Shown here piece by piece: positions 34,690-45,909 of a stretch of 64,000 nt of DNA. Position numbers and translations under genes: made by a program. The notes below the pieces were generated by a model. That model was given only the letters and a program-made list of their open reading frames with translations. It was not told where the DNA came from and did not search any database. The stretch spans positions 103,803,142 to 103,867,141 of the forward strand of contig CM049306.1 of assembly GCA_026874595.1 (NCBI GenBank). The letters are read 5' to 3'. Numbering within the stretch: position 1 is the stretch's first letter; each line of letters begins with the position of its first letter. This DNA comes from Sipunculus nudus (Eukaryota; Annelida; Sipuncula; Golfingiida; Sipunculidae).

Positions 34690-34707
34690 TGGTGGCAGCG
34701 GTGGGAT
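34690..34707 (+). other. primer-binding site complementary to tRNA-Leu
   Basis: TGGTGGCAGCGGTGGGAT, four bases after the LTR end, is the reverse complement of the 3' end of the common animal tRNA-Leu (AAG/TAG type), which ends ATCCCACCGCTGCCACCA including the added CCA. All 18 positions agree with my memory of that tRNA. It fixes the left LTR end and the element orientation. Confidence 0.8.
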
Positions 34708-35665
34708 ACTGCAGCGGTGGCAACGGAGGTGGTTGGCAGACGGAGTGGACAAATGTTGTGGATGGATCTTCGTCATGCTACCATATGGACTGATGTCACT
34801 GTTTGCTTCCTTTTGGACTGAGCCCATTGCTCTCAGTGATTATGATGCATAAACTGTTTGCTTCCTGTTTGACTGATTCTATGACTCTCAGTGATTATTA
34901 TGCATAAACTGTTAGCTTCCTGTTGGACGGAGTTACTACATAAGGGTGCTATAATATATATGATGACCTGATGACATTAGTAAGTGTTTGTGATTGAGGT
35001 AAACATTGGATTTATACATTGTTATGATATTTTGTTCTCAGATCTGTATGGTTTGAGTACCAGTAAAACCATTCTTAAGGGCTAAGTCACACTACTTGGA
35101 TGATGAAAGGTCTTATGTGCTACATTATGTGTTAGTATACCAAGAGTGGTAGAAGCGTTTATTGATTATGCATTATATAGGCTATATTGGTCAGAATTTT
35201 GTGTTACTGAATATTGTGCAAATGGCCAAGGTGTTGTTGCTGAGCAGGTAGTGAGTGATATGGCATATCATGTTGGCATATTACCTGAGTGTTTTGAAGC
35301 AGCTGATGTGTATTGTTTAGCCAGACTATTTATCATTGTTTGTTTTAAAAGTTTTGCATGTAAAGTTACACTTTAAAGTGCTGACAGAGGATTTTGAGCA
35401 GCCACTGCTTTTCTACTATGTGATATAGTTGTTTTGCATTTCGTTGTGCATCATTAACAGTGCTTTGTTTGACTGCTCAAGGTTTATATGGTTCATGTAG
35501 GCAGGTGAGCTGGTGTAAAGGTGTAAGCCTGGTACACAGTTTATGTGTATTGTAGTATCGCAGTCTATCGTTGATAGCTCCTGTCTTTTCCTGTATCTAC
35601 ACAGTGAACGAGTTTTGCTGTTTGTTCAAGTTCTCTTGTGTTGATCTTGTGGTAACTATAACAAA
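34708..35665 (+). other. Gypsy element 1 leader
   Basis: About 960 bases between the primer-binding site and the gag start. A short imperfect duplication, GTTTGCTTCCTTTTGGACTG / GTTTGCTTCCTGTTTGACTG, lies near 34800-34930. The open frame at 35146-35376 has no recognisable domain. Confidence 0.55.
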
Positions 35666-36690
35666 ATGTCAGAGGAAGTTACTCAGCTTCGTAACCTAGG
35701 TAGTCAATTACAAATGAGACTAGATGCAGTTGAGGGGGCGGCAGCAGAGCATATATCCAGCAGAGCCAGTAGTGCCACCACCTCAGCCGCAGGCACCTGT
35801 TAGAGTGGTATACACGCAGAGAAATCTGTCTTGTTATGGTGGTGATCCACTCAAGTTGGCAGATTGGATACTTGAGGCAAAAGGAGCCGTTCGTAGCCAG
35901 GGATTAGAAAACCAGGAAGCTGTAGATTTTCTTATCTCCCACCTGGAGGGCCCAGCAAAGGCTGAAGTTCGTTGTGAGGCTGTTACAGAACCAGAACAGC
36001 TTTTCCTGCTGCTAGAGTCTACATTTGGCGAAAAACGTACTGCAGAGCAGCTCCTCAACATTTTTACCAACGAAAGCAACAAAGCAAGGAGACCTTGCGT
36101 GAGTTCTCGCTAGCCTTGATGGCGCTAATAGAGCGTGTGATTAGTAAAGATCGTGACCGTATACCCAACAAAGACGAAATATTGAAAACGCGCTTTGCTG
36201 AAAATGTTCGTGATCACAACTGCGGCGTGAGCTCAAGAAAATGGTTCGTCTTAATAAAGAAATGACCTTTAAGGAGCTAAGGGCAGAGGCCTTTCAGATA
36301 GCGGAAGAGGACGATGCTCGTCCAGAGGGGAAGTTAACCTCCCATCAAACAATGGTTAAGACTGAGGAAAGTAGCGCTGAGCGATCACTTGTACAGGAAG
36401 CACAGGAACTGAGAAAGGACCTTGCAAGGCTCAAGGCAGAGCTGGCAGAGAGCCGACGGTGTCAAGCTTACCTAGTTAGGGAGAATAAAGAGTTAATAAA
36501 GCGCATAGGAAGTACCCCGGATACAGAGACCCCTACAGAACAGAAACGGGTGATTTGTTGTTACTGCAATGGACCGGGCCATATTCGGAGATACTGCTAC
36601 AAACGGAAAGCAGATCTGGAAAACCAAGGTACCGCAAATACTGGGGCCAGTACAGAGGAGACTGACACCATGATGACAGGTCAGTCGGAG
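35666..36690 (+). pseudogene. Gypsy element 1 gag, frameshifted
   Basis: The likely start is ATG at 35666, read in one frame to a stop near 35803. The capsid-like region then continues in another frame (35820-36113) with landmarks CYGGDPLKLADWILEAKGAV and STFGEKRTAEQLL. A third stretch (36241-36855) has a coiled-coil-like segment QELRKDLARLKAELAESRR and a CCHC zinc knuckle at 36556-36597 (CCYC..H..C with spacing C-x2-C-x4-H-x4-C). The capsid pattern looks like the PNMA/Arc-related Gypsy gag class. Gag packages element RNA into particles. At least two frame changes and several stops make this copy non-functional. Confidence 0.82.
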
Positions 36691-37188
36691 GAAAAGCTTC
36701 TTTCCAAGACTGTTGGAGGGAGACCCGTTGTTTCAGCTGTCTTTGGAGGCCATACTGTCAAGTGTTTGGTGGACACCGGTTCACAGGTCTCAACTGTCTC
36801 CGAAGCACTTTTTATAGAGAACTTTAGTGAGGAAGAATTACATGAAACGCATTAATGGCTGACACTTCGTGCAGCCAATAGTTTGGACATTCCTTATTTA
36901 GGCGTTTTAGTTATGAATGTACAGGTTGATGGTACCACAGTTGAGGATGTTGGAGTACTTGTGGCCAAAGATACACCGGAGGTACAGGATAAAAAGATAA
37001 TCATGCCAGGTTTGTTGGGGACTAATGTTTTGGCTTATATACCGAGATACAAGAATATTGTTCTACAGGGGGAGGCACCCGACCGATCAGAGCAGACGAG
37101 CTACCTGTCAGGACGTTTTGCGAGAGTAGCTGAAGCTAGGGGGGGGGGGTCAGGGTACCCGCGAATAGTGTCTGTTCTATCAGAGTGA
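36691..37188 (+). pseudogene. Gypsy element 1 aspartic protease
   Basis: The active-site DTG lies at 36772-36780 in the context KCLVDTGSQVSTVSEALF. The downstream motif MPGLLGTNVLA (about 37004-37036) is the second conserved protease block. A TAA at 36853-36855 and a frame change split the domain. The enzyme would be a homodimer that processes Gag and Pol. Confidence 0.8.
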
Positions 37189-38642
37189 ATGTGCCTAGGA
37201 GTAAAACACCTTTGTTAGTGGGACCATTCTCTAGGCCAGTGAAGGGACGTGTACCACTTACTCCCACCTTTGTTGATCCCTCATCTAGGCAAGTGCTTGT
37301 TCCAGTGGTCAACTCAAGTGACGTTGATATGTTTTTCGGGCCAAACACTAGAGTTGGAGTTGTTTCAGCAGTAAGACCTGTCGAGAGAGAACCAGAGATC
37401 CTTACTGTGAAACAGGATGAAAGCGGTTTGTTTGTGCGTCATAGTAATGCGAGTAATGACATGGCGGACTTGCCTCCTGTCTATCTGTCCAGTTTCGAGG
37501 GGATGACAGAGGAGAGACATCAGCTGGAAGAACTACTGACAGATGTTTTCCCCTTGCCTCGAATACAGGAATCGTTAGAGGCTCTCAAAGGTTCCAAGTA
37601 CTTTTCGACTCTCGACTTGGCATCCGTATATCATCAGGTGGAGGTTTAGCCTGCCGATCGCCAGAAGACGGCTTTTACAACGCCATTTGGGCTTTACGAA
37701 TACTGTCGCATGCCGTTTGGGTTGGCCAACAGTCCTGCCACTTGGCAAAGATTGATGTCTCGTGTATTCAGGGATGACATTTTTGTCATACTGTTGGTTT
37801 ATCTAGATGACATTATCATCTATTCTGAGACTGTTGCTGAGGGCTTGGATCGCCTCAAGATTGTGCTACAAAGGTTGAGGACACATGGTCTCAAACTTAA
37901 GGCCGAGAAGTGTGTGCTTTTTTAGACAAACGTCAATTTTTTTGGACATGAAATTTCAGAAGCGGGAATCTCTACCGACCCTGATAAGATTTGTGCTGTG
38001 GCTGAGTGGCCTGAACCAAGGAATTTGAGAGAACTAAGACAATTCCTCGGATTTGCATTGTATTATAGACGGCACGTACCACATTTTGCGAGAATCGCTG
38101 CCCCTTTGCACAAACTCACCAGTGTTGCAGTGCAGACAGATAAGTCCCGAAGGTCTAAGAAGATCAGTCTCACTGGATTATGGGCGCCATTCCACCAACT
38201 GGCGTTTAACCAGCTCAAACAGGCTTTAACCAGTTCTAGCGTGTTAGGTAATCCTGATTTCCAGTTACCTTTCATTTTGGAGACCGACGCGTCAATGAAA
38301 GGACGTGGTGCAGTCCTGAGGCAGGACCAAGACGGATCCAGAAAAGTTATAGCTTATGCAAGCAGAGGTCTGCGAGGCACAGAGAAAAACCGAGACCAAT
38401 ACAGTTCGAAGCGCTTAGAGTTCATTGCGCTTAAGTGGGCGATTTGTGACCAGTTCAGGGATTATCTCATGTATGGGAGCTTTATAGTGTTGACAGACAA
38501 CAATCCCCTGACGTACGTAATGAGTCAAGCAAAGTTGACAGCTGTGGAACAACGGTGGGCATCCGCACTTGCCAGTTTCAATTTCGAGATTCGGTACCGG
38601 TCATTTAGAGCTAATATTTATGCAGACGCGCTGTCTAGATAA
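37185..38642 (+). pseudogene. Gypsy element 1 reverse transcriptase and RNase H, with deletion
   Basis: After a Gag-Pol linker, the frame goes from EELLTDVF directly to PLPRIQESL at about 37550. In Gypsy elements these are separated by some 75-85 residues holding the first RT blocks, so those are missing. Then follow FSTLDLASVYHQVEV, a stop at 37647, PFGLANSPATWQ, the catalytic YLDD at 37800-37811, a stop at 37923, the thumb region FLGFALYYRRH, and RNase H with its four acidic landmarks: ETDAS, KRLEFIALKW, LTDNNPLTY and YADALSR. The RNase H part is intact in one frame, 37998-38642. Confidence 0.88.
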
Positions 38643-38872
38643 AAACGTAGACCGTGGGAATCTCAGGAAGTCCACAAGGCACTTTGCCAAGCATCAGACT
38701 CTACTGAGATTCCGCTTGAGGTACATACAGCTCAGAAAGAACAAGGATATCTTCCAGAATGCAAGGAGCAAGTGTGCAGTTGGGAAGGAGCAACCGAGCT
38801 TACAACTTTATCTTTTGATGCGGTAGCAAAGTTACAGACAGAAGACCCAGAAATAAGTGAATTTTTACGCTA

Positions 38873-40394
38873 ATGGACAAAGAAAGAAAAGCCTACTCTA
38901 AGAGTGAGAAGAGACCAGTCTGTACCACTACAGCTTATGTTTCGTCAGTGGAACCGCATGGGTATTAAAGAGGGAGTGCTCTGCAGACAAGTTCGTGATC
39001 CATTACTTGGAGAGCTAAAGCAGATTGTTTTACCCAAGTCACTTCGTTCAGAAGCCTTGAGGAGTCTACATGATCGCCAGGGCCATCAAGTGGCCGAACG
39101 TACAGAGCTGATGCTGAGGTCGAAAAATTACTGGCCAAAGATGTCTTCAGAAGTACGAAAGTGGATCGACGAGTGTGAGCGATGTAAATTGGCCAGGTTG
39201 CAGGAGGTCAGACCACCTCTTGGGTCCATCCTTGCCAATAGACCGCTTGAAGTTGTCTCCATAGATTTTACTGTTCTCGAGAAGGCAAAAGACGGACGTG
39301 AAAATGTATTGGTGCTAACAGATGTGTTCACCAAGTGGGTGATAGCGGTGCCAAAAAAGACCAAAATGCAGCTACTGTTGTAAAAGTGTTGGTCAGAGAG
39401 TTGTTTCACCGTTTTGGACCTCCTTGTCGTATACATGCTGACCAAGGACGTTCATTTGAAGCGCAGATAGTTCAAGAGATATTCAAATGATATGGAGTCC
39501 AGAGATCACACACCACCAGATATCATCCGATGGGCAACGGCCAGACGGAGAGATTCAATAGGACTATGCACGATTTGTTGAGGTCATTGCCACCCGAACA
39601 AAAGACCAAGATTACGTTAGAGAACTCGTTTTCTCATATAATGTGACGCCCCACAGTTCAACAGGATACTCACCTTTTTACATGTTATATGGTCGGGACC
39701 CCAGACTTCCTTCCGACCTGTGCCTTGGAATCACGTTACATCAGGAGGATGAAGACAAAGAGATGAGTCCTACCAATTGGGTCAAACTTCACCAACAAAG
39801 ATTGCAAAAGGCATACGACCCGGTACAAGAAAGACTCAAGCATGCAGCTACTCAGAGAAAGCGGATATATGATAAAAAGCTGCTGAGGCTCCTCTGATAG
39901 TAGGTTCAAGAGTGTACTTGAGACAGTATCACGAAGGGCGTTCCAAAATACAGGACGCGCTTGGACCCAAAGTCTACAAGATAATCCAAAGAAAGGACGA
40001 TATATATTTGATTGAGCCTGCTGATGGATTTGGCACACAGAAATGGGTAAATCGCCGACAACTGACAAACCGTCCAGTGCCCAGGGAGACTGAACCTGCC
40101 CAACTACCTGAATGGCAAGAAGAACCAGCAGAGGTGTACGGCGATGATACGGCTGGATCAGGAAATGAGTTCCCAGAATGTTTGGTTGCAGAGGAACCAC
40201 GTCACTGGGTCCAGGTCCCTCCTCAGCAAGAAATGCGACCAGAGCGGCAAGTAGATGAACTTCCTGATGGGCTAGAAGTTCAAGAACCGTCTATACGGAG
40301 GACAGATAGATGTACGGTAGGGAAACATCGTAACCCCTATCACCTGCCAAGATCGGCTGTTAGAGACCAGGATCAATTAAATGATGTTTTGTAG
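38873..40394 (+). pseudogene. Gypsy element 1 integrase
   Basis: The HHCC zinc module is visible at about 39070-39185 (LHDRQGHQ, then CERC). Of the catalytic core, the first Asp is in SIDFT (about 39258), the second in HADQGRSFEAQ (about 39436), and Glu in [10 protein letters not shown] (about 39535). Next come the TPHSSTGYSPFYMLYGR block and a GPY/F-like end LGPKVYKII. The frame breaks after 39383, at 39488 and at 39895. No chromodomain is recognisable after the GPY/F-like module. The tail to 40394 is charged and Pro-rich. Confidence 0.86.
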
Positions 40395-40612
40395 TGAGAA
40401 TAATCTTCCTTGCCTGGTAGATGCTACTACGTTTCACGTTTCTGTTAGATTAACAGGTTCAATTGAACCGACCCAATTTTCAGTACCTCAACACTTTTGT
40501 TCATTGTGTCATGCACACCCGATTGCATACTTCACATGTCACATCTGATGTTGGTCTAGCTAGCTAGAATTTAGAATTTTCATGGGTGTAGAGGTGAAAG
40601 TGTTATCTTCAC

Positions 40613-40623
40613 AAGAGGAGGGG
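40613..40623 (+). other. polypurine tract of Gypsy element 1
   Basis: AAGAGGAGGGG immediately precedes the right LTR (TGAATGTGACC). Such a purine tract primes plus-strand DNA synthesis in LTR elements. It fixes the LTR start at or within four bases of 40624. Confidence 0.75.
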
Positions 40624-41125
40624 TGAATGTGACCAAGATATTCACTTTCTTATAGAGGGTCAGTACAGTTAATAGTCTTGTCAGCAGATGTCGCCTTCGG
40701 CTGGGGTTGGCCGAAAGCCGCAGCCAGCTGAAGTAAACTTTAGAGTTTGCGCATGCGCATTAGGTGCTTTTCCGGAAACGTTTCTCCATGATGTAGGTGC
40801 GCAGTTTTTGCCCGAGTTATTATTTCTGAAATTGTATATCAAGCTGTAGAGTACGGCCGTGACCTTGACTGATCTGAGGTTAGACTACTCATCCAGTCGG
40901 CCGACACTAATGTGTATGGACAACACATGGTCAGTCTGCTGCATTCAGTTGCCAGGCAGTTATGCCCTACGAGGTTCCCATGGAAGGATGGTGCCAACCA
41001 CCTTTTTGTTTCACCTGTATTTATGGTATTGTACCTGGGTTCGTCCGCCCTAACTAAGATGCGTTTGAATAAAACAGTCACCGTGCAGTATCGAGGTTGT
41101 GTTGTGACTCCCCACCCTCCATACA
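40624..41125 (+). repeat. Gypsy element 1 right LTR
   Basis: A complete LTR of about 502 bases starting TG and ending CA (CCTCCATACA). It includes AATAAA at 41068-41073. It is about 100 bases longer at its 5' side than the left copy. No target-site duplication can be tested because the left end is lost. Confidence 0.87.
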
Positions 41126-41149
41126 TAAACAACAGAGTCAGTTGTCAAG

Positions 41150-41775
41150 TTTGTCATGGCTTACATTGACTGTGTCCGTGAAGGCTGTCATGGCTTACAT
41201 TGACTGTGTCCGTGAAGGCCGACCCTGCAGGTGGTCATGCTGAAAGGGTGACCTGAATTCAGGTACGTATATGGATGTACCATTAATGAAATATATTTAC
41301 TTGGTGTTTGTTATTTCTCATAATCTATATGATCTCTTGAAATAACATTGATAAAACAATAAAGACGTATTTTGTCCATATGCTGCTTTGAATGACTGAC
41401 TGCCACCGCTCTGTTGTGCAAGGTCTGTCCCCTAACGAAGATAATCCTCGTGGAATTCAAGTACGTATGTGGATGTAGCGGTCAATAAATATATATACTT
41501 GGTGTTTGTTATTTCTACTTATTAATATATTTTCTTTGAAATAATATGAATTAAACAATAGAGACGTATTTTGTCCATATGCCGGCTTGAATGACTGACC
41601 GCCACCGCTTCGTCGTGCAAGGTCTGTCCCCTGACGATGATAATCCTCGTGGAATTCAGGTTCGTATGTGAATGTATCATTCAATAAAATATATTTACTT
41701 GGTGTCCGTTATTTTTCATGATTAATTTGTTGTCTCTTAAATAATAGTAATAAAACAATGAAGACGTCTTACAAA
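41150..41775. repeat. 34-bp duplication and 198-bp tandem array
   Basis: A unit of about 34 bases beginning TCATGGCTTACATTGACTGT occurs twice at about 41154-41220. Then a unit marked GAATTCAGGTACGTAT recurs at 41255, 41453 and 41652 (steps of 198 and 199), giving about two and a half copies. Each copy contains ACTTGGTGT..GTTATTT, AATAAAG and a GCAAGGTCTGTCCCCT block. It lies 25 bases after the Gypsy LTR. Confidence 0.85.
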
Positions 41776-41984
41776 TCAGGTAACCCCATGGTTTGTTTGC
41801 TGAAGGACAAAGAACCTCTTTATGCTTAATATCATCTCAACTATAATTTTATACTAAATTTCACACATGTTAAAAAACAAAGCAAACATTTTAAAACTCT
41901 CCCGAAGCGAGGAATTCCTCACAACATGCGCATCAACAATTATATAACTGACGAACCGACGAACCAGAGAAAATCAGGTGGACT

Positions 41985-42120
41985 ATGAGGCGCGTAACCA
42001 GGATTTTTTGCAGGGAGGGGTCAACGGGTGTCATGCATAAAAATTGTCTTAAACAAGGTTGTTGGTTAAGAGCAGAGGGTGTGGGGGAGGACCCCCCCCC
42101 CCTTTTCCCCTGGTTGGTCA
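41985..42120. repeat. GCGTAACCAGGATTTTT repeat end and C run
   Basis: GCGCGTAACCAGGATTTTTT is followed by GCAGGGAGGGG. It is the same family as 33563 and the reverse of 45270-45375. A run of nine to ten C lies at about 42092-42101. Ends of this kind are widespread in marine invertebrate repeats. Confidence 0.65.
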
Positions 42121-45100
42121 CTTAATCCGCTTTGGAAGAGGTCATACCCGCTGTACAAGTTCTTCATGTTGGATGTTCCATGAATCTTTGTTGTGGTCCT
42201 TGTTTTAATGCTTGGAATGGCATACGTTGTTCTCATATATATTTTAACGATGTATGTGGAAATGGAAGGACCATGTAAAACAAAATTAAGATTCACCCAG
42301 TTTGTTTGTCAAGCACAGGCACTATGGACAGAATGGGAAATCATATCAGAAAACGGTATCGGGGATATAATGGACAAGGGCCTTACAGACGTATATTCAT
42401 CTCCAATAGAACAAAGGTTGTATTCCACACAACCATTCATGTTCTGCAGTCACACAAGGCCAAGAAAATCAGCCGTTGTCTATCACGTTTTCTCACAGGC
42501 CTTGTCTGAATGCAGTTATGCCAGTTTTACCCCTCATTCCCGAACAGTCATTTGAAAAATATGTCTTTGACTGACACAGACTAAAATAGATGTGACTGAT
42601 ATTGTCAATTTGTTTGTTAAACTAAAACAATCGTTTTCTAAGGATACCTGGCAGAATGGCAAGAGTCAACCAGAGAAGGCCGAACCATATAACCCTATGT
42701 GACCTATACCACCCTTGAATTATATTTGAATGTGCGTATTTTTTTATGTTGTTTGTTTTTCATCGCACGGGGAAATCCATCAAATTGGCCTATCAGAAAT
42801 CATTTCAAGGACATGATCAACATTTTGGTCTGTCGTACCCTGGATGTATAATTTTCAATCCGCTTCAAACCGCCCGCTTGTTCCACCCACTTTTTTAATT
42901 AGACTGGCACCCCGTTTATATTAAGGTCACACTGCTCTCAGCCAGTCACATCCAAGCGGAGCGAAATAATGCAGACTATCAACTTAAGGCGGCAAGTTGA
43001 AGGACCACATGTTACAGGGCACGTGATAGGCTTCAATGTCTGCATCTACGTGCCCGACGAGCTGGTCCACTGGACAAAGGGCGATATACATTCTTCTGGG
43101 TTTTTTTTGTTTTTTTTTGGCGAACTGAAGTTCGAATACATTCGCGTGTACATGCGTTTGTGTCCATCTTTTGCTAAGTTTCCCAAGAGAAATCAACATT
43201 ATATTAGTAATCGTATAAAGTGATTTCACAAGGGATATAGTTCATGGAGTACACACTTACAAAGGAGGTGAGACTAATATTTTTCACCTATATGTTTCCG
43301 TGACATAAATACTACAGGGAAGCACTCTCAAACCTGAACTCGTGTCTGGGTTTATTGGTAATCTGAAAGAACATCTTTCATAGTAATGTATCTTCATTTT
43401 TACCAGACATCATATTTTCCACCTACATGAATATTTAAGTTCAATAACTGTTTCAAATGACGAGAAAAGTGTTAAAAAATGTGAATTCACCTGACAGAAG
43501 GACTAAATTCTTATAGATAAACCTTGAAGAATGTAACGTATGTATCTTTCTCCAGAAATTGCGGGTAATTCCCGTAGCGTTTTAGAGGAGTGAGGAAGGT
43601 GTCCATCAATTCTAAGGCAACATTGAAGGACACTTTAAAATATTCCGACAAATATAAACTGCAAAAGGTGATATATAATAATGATAAACATGTATGCATG
43701 TCGTTTTTAACCAACATTCCAAAAATATACTTTTTAGGCCTCAGCAAACAAATGCTCCATTTTAATATATAACAACTGTGTCGAATTTCCAAATGAAAGT
43801 GTTTATTTTGTTTCTAGTCGTTAACAACAAGAAAATAGAGATTTGACGAGAAAAAAATGGGGTAAACTGCACATTGTAAATCTTTAGGAAAAAAGTAACG
43901 TACGTATCTTACTCTTGATATTTCAAAATACCAACACATGATGAAGTATTTAAGGCGTTTAAATAGTTTTTTTTGTTGATCTTTAAGCTGTTTTTATGGT
44001 TCCTGAATATTAATAGGCTATCCCAACTTGTGGTGTTCAGGTATTTGTTCCATGCAGAATAATAATCTTTTTTTATTCTACTTTTATCCTTTCTCTCTCT
44101 TTCTCATTCATGATTGAACATGTTGCACTATATATGTGTATAAAAAGTACTTCGTAGAGTTCTTCATGTGAATTTTTAAATTTTCATCAATTTGGTATGT
44201 TCATTTTTAAACATTATTGATCGGACGTTGCACCATATTTGCACAGGAGCATAGACGCCTAAAGTTAAAATACATACGTTAACAGTAGTAACGTATACAT
44301 GTATCGCTACGTGACCATTTATGTTGGGTGGAAAGATTTACTTTGACAATTCTCTGTTTTTTAAATTAGTCATCTGAGAGGCATTATGTGTATTCTGTAT
44401 CCTTTCCTCAGAACTGGTATGATGAAATAAAGCGAGTACATATACTTGAACCCCCTCTCCCCCCCCCCCCCCCCGGGCTTCCTTTTGAAAAACTTTTAAA
44501 CTTTTTTTCAAACAACCCATAAATCGGCCGAACTATTAAAACTATGGTTATCATGGAAAGATACTTCTGAATATATAAAAATCAACATACCTGTAAACCT
44601 ATAAAACGGTGATCGTATAAAGGGTCTCAGCTCTCCACTCAATGGAAATGTGCTCCCTAATAAAAGATTCATGTGGACATGTGTTCCGCGCTTAATTTTA
44701 AAATTTTTACTTCCTTTTGACAAAGTAAAATTCCTTAACAGGCAATATAAGTGATATGGCGTTCAGTGGGGAATAAGGGTCGCCTTCTGAAAAAGCGTGA
44801 CAGGCGAAAAATGTTTTGCTGAACATTTGTAGAGGGTTAGGGTAAAGACATATCAATAGTCCATTTCATTTTGGAAGTAATACGAATCACCACAATATAT
44901 ATCTTATATGCCATTATGACAAAGGACCATTCCTTTGTCCCCGTGTAGAAGCCACACATTCGTATTTATTTGTTCTGCCACTCGCAAGGTGAACCAATAT
45001 ATATGGCGCCTCCTGAAAAAGGCGTGGAGGACCTTGCAGCACGAAAGAAATAGGGGCACCCAATGGGGAAATATTAAAATTATATTTATTCAGTGTGATA

Positions 45101-45265
45101 GGGCATAATCCCGCAAAATAAAACAAACTTGCCCTAGAAGAGCACACCACCGATACGTCTGCCGACTTTGGAGAGTCAAACCAGAACAAAAGCAGGGAAA
45201 CCGTGGTCTAGAAAAAACCCAACCTTGTATTAAAATATATAGATAATAATAATAATAATACCCAT
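42121..45265. other. intergenic, no gene recognised
   Basis: Open frames at 42193-42555 and 42969-43223 show no domain and have no splice-supported partners. A 16-base C run lies at 44459-44474. A stretch at 44521-44605 resembles 33366-33450 (both contain GGCCGAACTATTAAAAC and then AACATACCTG), a weak paralogous pair. Confidence 0.5.
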
Positions 45266-45269
45266 CCAA

Positions 45270-45375
45270 CGCCAACCGAATATGACCCCCTCCCCCCCTC
45301 ACGTTCTCGAATTTCTGGATCCGCCACTGAATACGGCCCCCTCCCCTACCTCAATCCTGGCTACGCCCCTGATGT
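45270..45375 (-). repeat. GGGGCGTAGCCAGGATTGAGG repeat, minus
   Basis: The reverse complement begins AGGGGCGTAGCCAGGATTGA, continues with AGTGGCGGATCCAGAAATTC, and ends in a G-rich run. It matches the family end at 33563. The phrases look like two nested repeat termini. Confidence 0.65.
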
Positions 45376-45829
45376 TATTGACAGCTATTGGTCTGATTTT
45401 GTGATGGGCGTCAGCAACGTATATATCGATTTGGGTACCTTGCAGGCCTACTGTACAAATGTACTGTACTGTACGAATTATATAAATGAGTATTGGCATA
45501 TGAACAGGCATGTATGTTGTGTGTGTACGTGAAAAAAGCACTGTCCCTTACTTTTAATCAGTGTGTAAAATACTGTCCCCTCAACTAAGCCTAATTTGTG
45601 ATTTTGGGTGTAGGTGAATATTGTTAAGGTCAGAATTACTCAAGGGTCTAGCTTGTTAAATTTTGTAGGCATCCTTTATGTTGTGAAAATATTGGTCCAG
45701 GGTTGCCTCATGTCTGGTTTTACATGTAACAAACTGCCGAAGCTGGGGCAAAATACTTTTCGCATCAAAGCCATTGAAATCTCCAAGCATAATGATTGCT
45801 GCATCCGGCTTATCAATGGGACAGAAAGT

Positions 45830-45905
45830 GATAAATCTCACCGCCTTGGCTGAGATTCGAACTCATAATCTCCCTGCTATGGGTCCTGTGCTCAACCCCT
45901 GGACC
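45830..45905 (-). repeat. tRNA-like sequence, probable SINE head or tRNA relic
   Basis: On the - strand TGGTCCAGGGGTTGAG fits box A and AGTTCGAATCTCAGC fits box B, about 35 bases apart. The acceptor stem does not close cleanly and no CCA-like or terminator context is seen. I therefore call it a tRNA-derived repeat rather than a gene. Confidence 0.45.
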
Positions 45906-45909
45906 ACAG

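Larger units (their letters stand above)
34280..41125 (+). mobile_element. decayed Gypsy (Metaviridae) LTR retrotransposon
   Basis: The structure in order is a truncated left LTR (34280-34685), a tRNA-Leu primer-binding site (34690-34707), an untranslated leader, gag (from 35666), protease, RT, RNase H, integrase with a GPY/F-like end, a polypurine tract (40613-40623) and a complete right LTR (40624-41125). The domain order RT-RNase H-integrase places it in Gypsy, not Copia. The reading frame is broken by many stops and shifts, and part of the RT is missing, so it is inactive. By eye the two LTRs differ at about two dozen positions over 405 bp, which implies an old insertion. No envelope-like frame is seen between integrase and the right LTR. 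Confidence 0.92.

Noticed and set aside
35666-36855. Domesticated PNMA/Arc-like gene
   Set aside because: The frame is broken several times and it sits between LTRs with protease and polymerase downstream. It is an element gag, not a host gene.
39736-40200. Minus-strand 154-residue frame inside Gypsy element 1
   Set aside because: It is a shadow of the integrase frame on the + strand and has no domain of its own.
42193-42555. 120-residue open frame with a hydrophobic start
   Set aside because: No recognisable domain, no splice partners, and an overlapping frame of similar length. Not supported as a gene.
42969-43223. 84-residue open frame starting after a GC-richer stretch
   Set aside because: It contains a T-run-derived Phe tract and has no homology I can recognise. 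Both strands are open over the same stretch.
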